A stretch of DNA of 43,254 nucleotides, taken from JBFXAM01 sp050184295. GTDB taxonomy: Bacteria > Planctomycetota > Phycisphaerae > UBA1845 > Fen-1342. The translations under genes were made by a program, and so were the position numbers. Under the pieces are notes generated by a model. It was not told where the DNA came from. It did not search any database and saw only the letters and a list, made by a program, of their open reading frames with translations. The stretch spans positions 1 through 43,254 of the forward strand of contig JBFXAM010000031.1 of the NCBI GenBank assembly GCA_050184295.1, written 5' to 3'. Shown one piece after another: positions 39,806 through 43,254 of the stretch (its first letter is position 1; each line of letters begins with the position of its first letter).

Positions 39806-42604
39806 ATGCAAGTGCCGCTTGACGTTCGTGCCCGTCAGATCTTCGACGAGGTCTTCGACGTCTCCGTCGAGGAGCGTGCTGCGCAGTTGGCGCGCCTTTG
39901 CGACGGCGATGCGACCCTGCACGCGCGCGTGGAAGCGCTGCTGATCGCCGCTGAATTACAGGATCCATTCCTGAGTAATCCCAGCGCGGCGCTGAATTCC
40001 GCGTCGCCGTATGGCGAACTCCACGAGCCGAACGTGGGGCCGTTTCGACTGATCGAGTTGCTGGGCGAGGGAGGATTTGGCTCGGTCTATCGAGCCCGGC
40101 AAACCGAGCCCTTCGATCGCGTGGTCGCCCTGAAGATCATCAAGGCGGGGATGGACACGCGGCAGGTGATTGCGCGATTCGAGCTGGAACGCCGCACGCT
40201 GGCGTTGATGGATCATCCGAACATCGCGCGCGTGCTCGAAGCCGGCGCCACCGAGCGCGGACGGCCGTACTTCGTGATGGAGTTGGTTGAGGGAGAGCGC
40301 ATCACGGAGTTCTGCGACCGCGAACGACTGACCATCGCAAGCCGCCTTGAGTTGTTCCGCCAGGTCTGTGACGCGGTGCAGCATGCGCACCAGCGGGGAA
40401 TCATTCACCGTGATCTGAAGCCGTCCAACGTGCTGGTCGCGAAATCGGATGGACGACCATCGGTCAAAGTGATTGACTTTGGAATCGCCAAGGCAGTCGC
40501 GGTTTGGCCGACGGACAGTAGCCTCACCACCGTGGGGCAGGCGATCGGCACGCCGGACTACATGAGCCCGGAGCAGATCACCGGCGCCTCGGATGACGTG
40601 GACACGCGCAGCGACGTCTATTCGCTCGGCGTGCTGCTATACGAGCTACTCACGGGCGTCGCGCCTTACGGCCGGCGTCAGCACGGCGGCTCAAGCGTCC
40701 AAGACACTCCGCGCGCGTCTTGCGATCGCGAGCCGGTGCAGCCCAGCGAACGACTGCGCTTGCTCGCACCGGCGCGTGCGGATCGCGGCGCCGTCCCGGG
40801 CTCGCCGACTCTCACATCCGACGCTTCATCGGCGCAGGAGATCGCAGGGCGCAGAAACACCGAACCGGACGCGCTGATCCGCGCGTTGCGGAGCGATCTC
40901 GATTGGATCGTTCTGAAATGTCTGGAAAACGACCGCGCGCGGCGCTACGAAACCGCAAGCGCCCTGGCGGATGACGTCCGGCGCTATCTCGAAAATCGGC
41001 CGGTGCAGGCCACGCCTCCGAGCGCGGGCTATCGGCTTCGCAAATTCGTGCGGCGCAACCGGGCGACGGTGCTGGGCGGCGCGGCGGTCGCGATGGCGAC
41101 GCTGGCGGGCATCACGGGCATCACGGTCGGACTGCTGCAGGCCCGAGCGGGCCAACACGAAGCCCGAGCTCGGGCGGCGGAACTCGAGCAAGTGGTGACG
41201 TTTCAGGATTCGCAACTGGGGAGGATCGACCCCCAAAAAATGGGAATTCGTCTGCGCGAAGACATGCTTGCCGGCGCGAATGAATCGCTGACCCACCGCG
41301 GCCTTTCGCCGGAGGAAGTGGCGCGGCGGCATGCAGAGCTGGCCGATTTGCTTTCGGACGTAAACCTGACAAACGTCGCGCTCCAATCCCTGAACTCCAA
41401 CATTTTCGAAGGCGCGCTCCAGGCGGTGGAAAAGCAGTTTCAGGACCAGCCGCTAATCCGCGCACGGCTGCTTCAGACGCTGGGGAAAACGATGTTGAAC
41501 GTGGGTTTGCAGCAGGAGTCGGTGAAACCGCAACGCGCTGCCTTGGCGCTATATCGACAATGTTTGGGGGACGCGCACCCCGGCACCATCGAATCGATGG
41601 TGAACACCGCCGTGGTAATCGCCGAAAACAACGACCTTGCCGAGGCCGAGCAATTGTGCCGCGAAGCGATCGGCCGCCTTCGTCGCGCTGCGCCGAACGA
41701 CAAGACGCTCGGCGTGGCGTTGAGTAATCTGGGACTGACGTTGCTCCAGCAGGGAAGTTTGAAAGAGGCGGAAGAGCAATTGCGCGAGGCGATCGCGACA
41801 CTGGAGCCGTTGGGAGCGGGTGACGGAGACTTTCTCAGCGCGCTGGAAAACATGGGCGGCGTTCTGATGGAAACCGGCCGGCCGGCGCAAGCCGAGCCCT
41901 ACTTTCGCCGGGCGTTGGAGGGCCAGCGAACCGCTCCGGATCACGACGAGCAGAGCATTGCCCGTGCGATCGGAAACCTCGGATTTTGTCTGGAGCAACA
42001 AGGCAAATCCAAGGAAGCCGAGCCGTACTATCAACAAAGCTTGGAAACGAAGCGTCGCCTGCTGGGCGACGATCACCCATCGACGACGCTCGCAATAAAC
42101 AACATGGCCTGGCTGGCGGACGAGTTGGGTCAGCCCGACCGCGCTGAGGCTTTGTACATCGAAGCGATTGCGCGCGCCCGGCGGACGATGGGAAATCGCG
42201 ATCACAAGACGCTGCGTTACATCAGCAACTTCGGGTACTCCAAGCGACGGCACGACCGCCCGGTCGAAGCCGAGCAACTCTACCGCGAAGCGCTGGCCGG
42301 CTTCGAAACGGGGCTCGGGCGCAACCACGCCTTCACGGCGCTATGCCTGGCCGGTGTGGGCGGCACGCTGTTGGACCAGGGCCGGCTCGCGGAAGCCGAG
42401 CCCTTTCTGCTCGACGCGGCCCGCGCGTTCGACAACGCGGAGGGCTTCGCGCGAATGGAGCAAGAACGCTGCCTTAGCGACCTGGTGCTGTTGTACGAAT
42501 CATTGGCCGGGGAAAAGCCTGGCGGCGGGTTTGCCGCAAGCGCCGCTTCGTGGCGTGAAGAGTTGCAGGCGCTGCAAGCGGCAAGCCAATTCGCGGCGCC
42601 GTAA
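39806..42604 (+). CDS. Membrane Ser/Thr protein kinase with TPR repeats
   Basis: From ATG 39806 (AGGAG seven bases upstream) the product has 932 residues. The PknB-like kinase domain covers about 79-370: glycine loop GEGGFGSV (87-94), Lys110, catalytic HRDLKPSN (201-208) and DFG (224-226). A low-complexity insert follows the APE-like SPEQITG region. A short basic region and a membrane helix (LGGAAVAMATLAGITGITVG) come next, then a long extracytoplasmic part with at least six TPR-like units (for example ALSNLGLTLLQQGSLKEAEE, AIGNLGFCLEQQGKSKEAEP). It follows an ECF sigma gene, so it likely signals to it. The open frame extends eight codons upstream. Confidence 0.9.
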   Translation: MQVPLDVRARQIFDEVFDVSVEERAAQLARLCDGDATLHARVEALLIAAELQDPFLSNPSAALNSASPYGELHEPNVGPFRLIELLGEGGFGSVYRARQTEPFDRVVALKIIKAGMDTRQVIARFELERRTLALMDHPNIARVLEAGATERGRPYFVMELVEGERITEFCDRERLTIASRLELFRQVCDAVQHAHQRGIIHRDLKPSNVLVAKSDGRPSVKVIDFGIAKAVAVWPTDSSLTTVGQAIGTPDYMSPEQITGASDDVDTRSDVYSLGVLLYELLTGVAPYGRRQHGGSSVQDTPRASCDREPVQPSERLRLLAPARADRGAVPGSPTLTSDASSAQEIAGRRNTEPDALIRALRSDLDWIVLKCLENDRARRYETASALADDVRRYLENRPVQATPPSAGYRLRKFVRRNRATVLGGAAVAMATLAGITGITVGLLQARAGQHEARARAAELEQVVTFQDSQLGRIDPQKMGIRLREDMLAGANESLTHRGLSPEEVARRHAELADLLSDVNLTNVALQSLNSNIFEGALQAVEKQFQDQPLIRARLLQTLGKTMLNVGLQQESVKPQRAALALYRQCLGDAHPGTIESMVNTAVVIAENNDLAEAEQLCREAIGRLRRAAPNDKTLGVALSNLGLTLLQQGSLKEAEEQLREAIATLEPLGAGDGDFLSALENMGGVLMETGRPAQAEPYFRRALEGQRTAPDHDEQSIARAIGNLGFCLEQQGKSKEAEPYYQQSLETKRRLLGDDHPSTTLAINNMAWLADELGQPDRAEALYIEAIARARRTMGNRDHKTLRYISNFGYSKRRHDRPVEAEQLYREALAGFETGLGRNHAFTALCLAGVGGTLLDQGRLAEAEPFLLDAARAFDNAEGFARMEQERCLSDLVLLYESLAGEKPGGGFAASAASWREELQALQAASQFAAP

Positions 42605-42614
42605 TTTGGCGAAA

Positions 42615-42854
42615 ATGTCGCTGAAGCCCGTCGAGCTGGCCGTGCGGGCGATGCAGTACTCGTCGCGGCCGGGCGAGCACGTGCTGGACCTGTTCGGCGG
42701 CAGCGGCACCACGCTGATCGCGGCTGAGCAGACCGGCCGGCGGGCGCTCCTGATGGAGCTCGACCCGTTGAACTGCGACGTGATCGTGCAAAGGCGGGAG
42801 CTGTTCACGGGACGGAAGGCCGAGCGGATCTCGGTGGGCGCGGCGCTCGCCTAA
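42615..42854 (+). pseudogene. DNA methyltransferase C-terminal fragment
   Basis: About 79 residues (MSLKPVELAVRAMQYSSRPG, EHVLDLFGGSGTTLIAAEQT, LMELDPLNCDVIVQR) carry the SAM-binding motif I (FGGSGTT) and the end of a beta-class N6-adenine/N4-cytosine methyltransferase. The catalytic DPPY motif, which precedes motif I in this class, is missing. It begins ten bases after the kinase stop, so the kinase gene seems to have displaced or cut the front. Likely phage- or island-derived and inactive. Confidence 0.65.
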
Positions 42855-42871
42855 CGGCCACGTCGCCATCG

Positions 42872-43065
42872 TCACGAATTGCAGTTCTTGCAGCCAGGCT
42901 TGGCGGGTGCGGCGAGGACTTTGCCGGGCTTGTCGGTGTCGGCTTCGAGGGTGTCTTCGCCGCTGAGGCGGTCGGGGAGCCTGGTCGAGTTGTCGTTGTC
43001 GGAATCGATATCGGCGTCGACGGCGGGGGTGGGGCCGCCCAGCGTCGGATCACCGCCGAGTGTGC
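42872..43065 (-). pseudogene. C-terminal fragment of a surface-protein-like gene
   Basis: On the minus strand the frame reads TPAVDADIDSDNDNSTRLPD, RLSGEDTLEADTDKPGKVL, and a Cys-containing end KPGCKNCNS. The DIDSDNDNxxxLPDR form resembles a segment seen in long exported planctomycete proteins. Third positions are GC-rich as in true genes. The N-terminal part is not here; upstream sequence runs into a 74-bp repeat and the contig end. Confidence 0.4.
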
Positions 43066-43157
43066 CGGCGGTGCGGGGCGTTGCGGCAGGTGGCGCCTCC
43101 GGCGGACCGCGTACGGGAGCGAGACCGGGGCGGCCGGGCCGTTCGCCGCCGACAGGC

Positions 43158-43231
43158 CCGTGGGTCGCCGCTTTTCGCAACGACCCTTCAACTAGAGGGA
43201 ACCGCACTCTCCTCGAAAAAAAGTCTCGCGC
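43158..43231. repeat. 74-bp interspersed repeat, copy 2
   Basis: Same orientation as the copy at 32177-32250, about 66 of 74 bases matching. It lies next to the contig end, consistent with an assembler stopping inside a repeat. Confidence 0.8.
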
Positions 43232-43241
43232 GGCCGGATAG

Positions 43242-43254
43242 AGATCGGAAGAGC
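43242..43254. other. Illumina adapter sequence at the contig end (artefact)
   Basis: The last 13 bases are AGATCGGAAGAGC, identical to the common stem of Illumina TruSeq adapters. The chance of an exact 13-base match at the very end is negligible. It should be trimmed and not treated as genomic. Confidence 0.95.

Overview
The window looks like a chromosomal contig from an uncultured member of the Planctomycetota, probably from a metagenome. The evidence is indirect but consistent. GC is high with GC-rich third codon positions. Two exported proteins carry dockerin-like EF-hand repeats. There is a TIGR02999-type ECF sigma factor beside a Ser/Thr kinase with TPRs. Exported proteins carry repeated VGxGTxxP segments, and several palindromic repeats sit between and inside genes. 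The last 13 bases match the common Illumina adapter stem, so the right edge is an assembly end and not biology.

Layout. 1-6.2 kb: a LOG-family nucleotide hydrolase, a 30-bp tandem palindrome array, two exported dockerin-like proteins on the minus strand, an HU-like DNA-binding protein and a UVR-motif protein. 6.5-7.5 kb: no convincing full-length gene, but a promoter-like element, a nested RNA fold and a very strong hairpin suggest a small RNA gene. 7.5-13.6 kb: a heavy-metal RND efflux operon (His-rich secreted protein, an outer-membrane factor gene cut down to its two ends, adaptor, pump, His-containing lipoprotein). 13.7-15.3 kb: a scar with the tail of an IS630 transposase, the tail of a glgX gene and the front of a second efflux adaptor. 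15.3-18.9 kb: a signalling cluster on the minus strand (PP2C/SpoIIE phosphatase, DUF2934 protein, STAS protein, a small unknown protein and a GAF-AAA+-Fis sigma-54 activator), with a near-consensus sigma-54 promoter and two upstream dyads.

19.3-28.8 kb is a complete Kdp potassium uptake operon: a leader peptide, kdpF, kdpA, kdpB, kdpC, an outer-membrane barrel protein, a 32-residue membrane peptide, a small unknown protein, kdpD and kdpE. Most genes are joined by overlapping stop and start codons. The operon is flanked by two same-orientation copies of an unknown membrane protein gene, one of them truncated. 28.8-31.8 kb holds gene fragments, a frameshifted coiled-coil gene and a Fic-family AMPylase with its inhibitory motif.

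32.5-38.9 kb is a minus-strand cluster of secreted proteins: two related VGxGT-repeat proteins, one a pseudogene, flank three tandem metzincin-like proteins, one of which has lost its catalytic Glu and third His. 39.2-42.6 kb carries the ECF sigma factor and its kinase. The end holds a DNA methyltransferase fragment, the tail of a surface-protein-like gene and a 74-bp repeat that also occurs at 32.2 kb.
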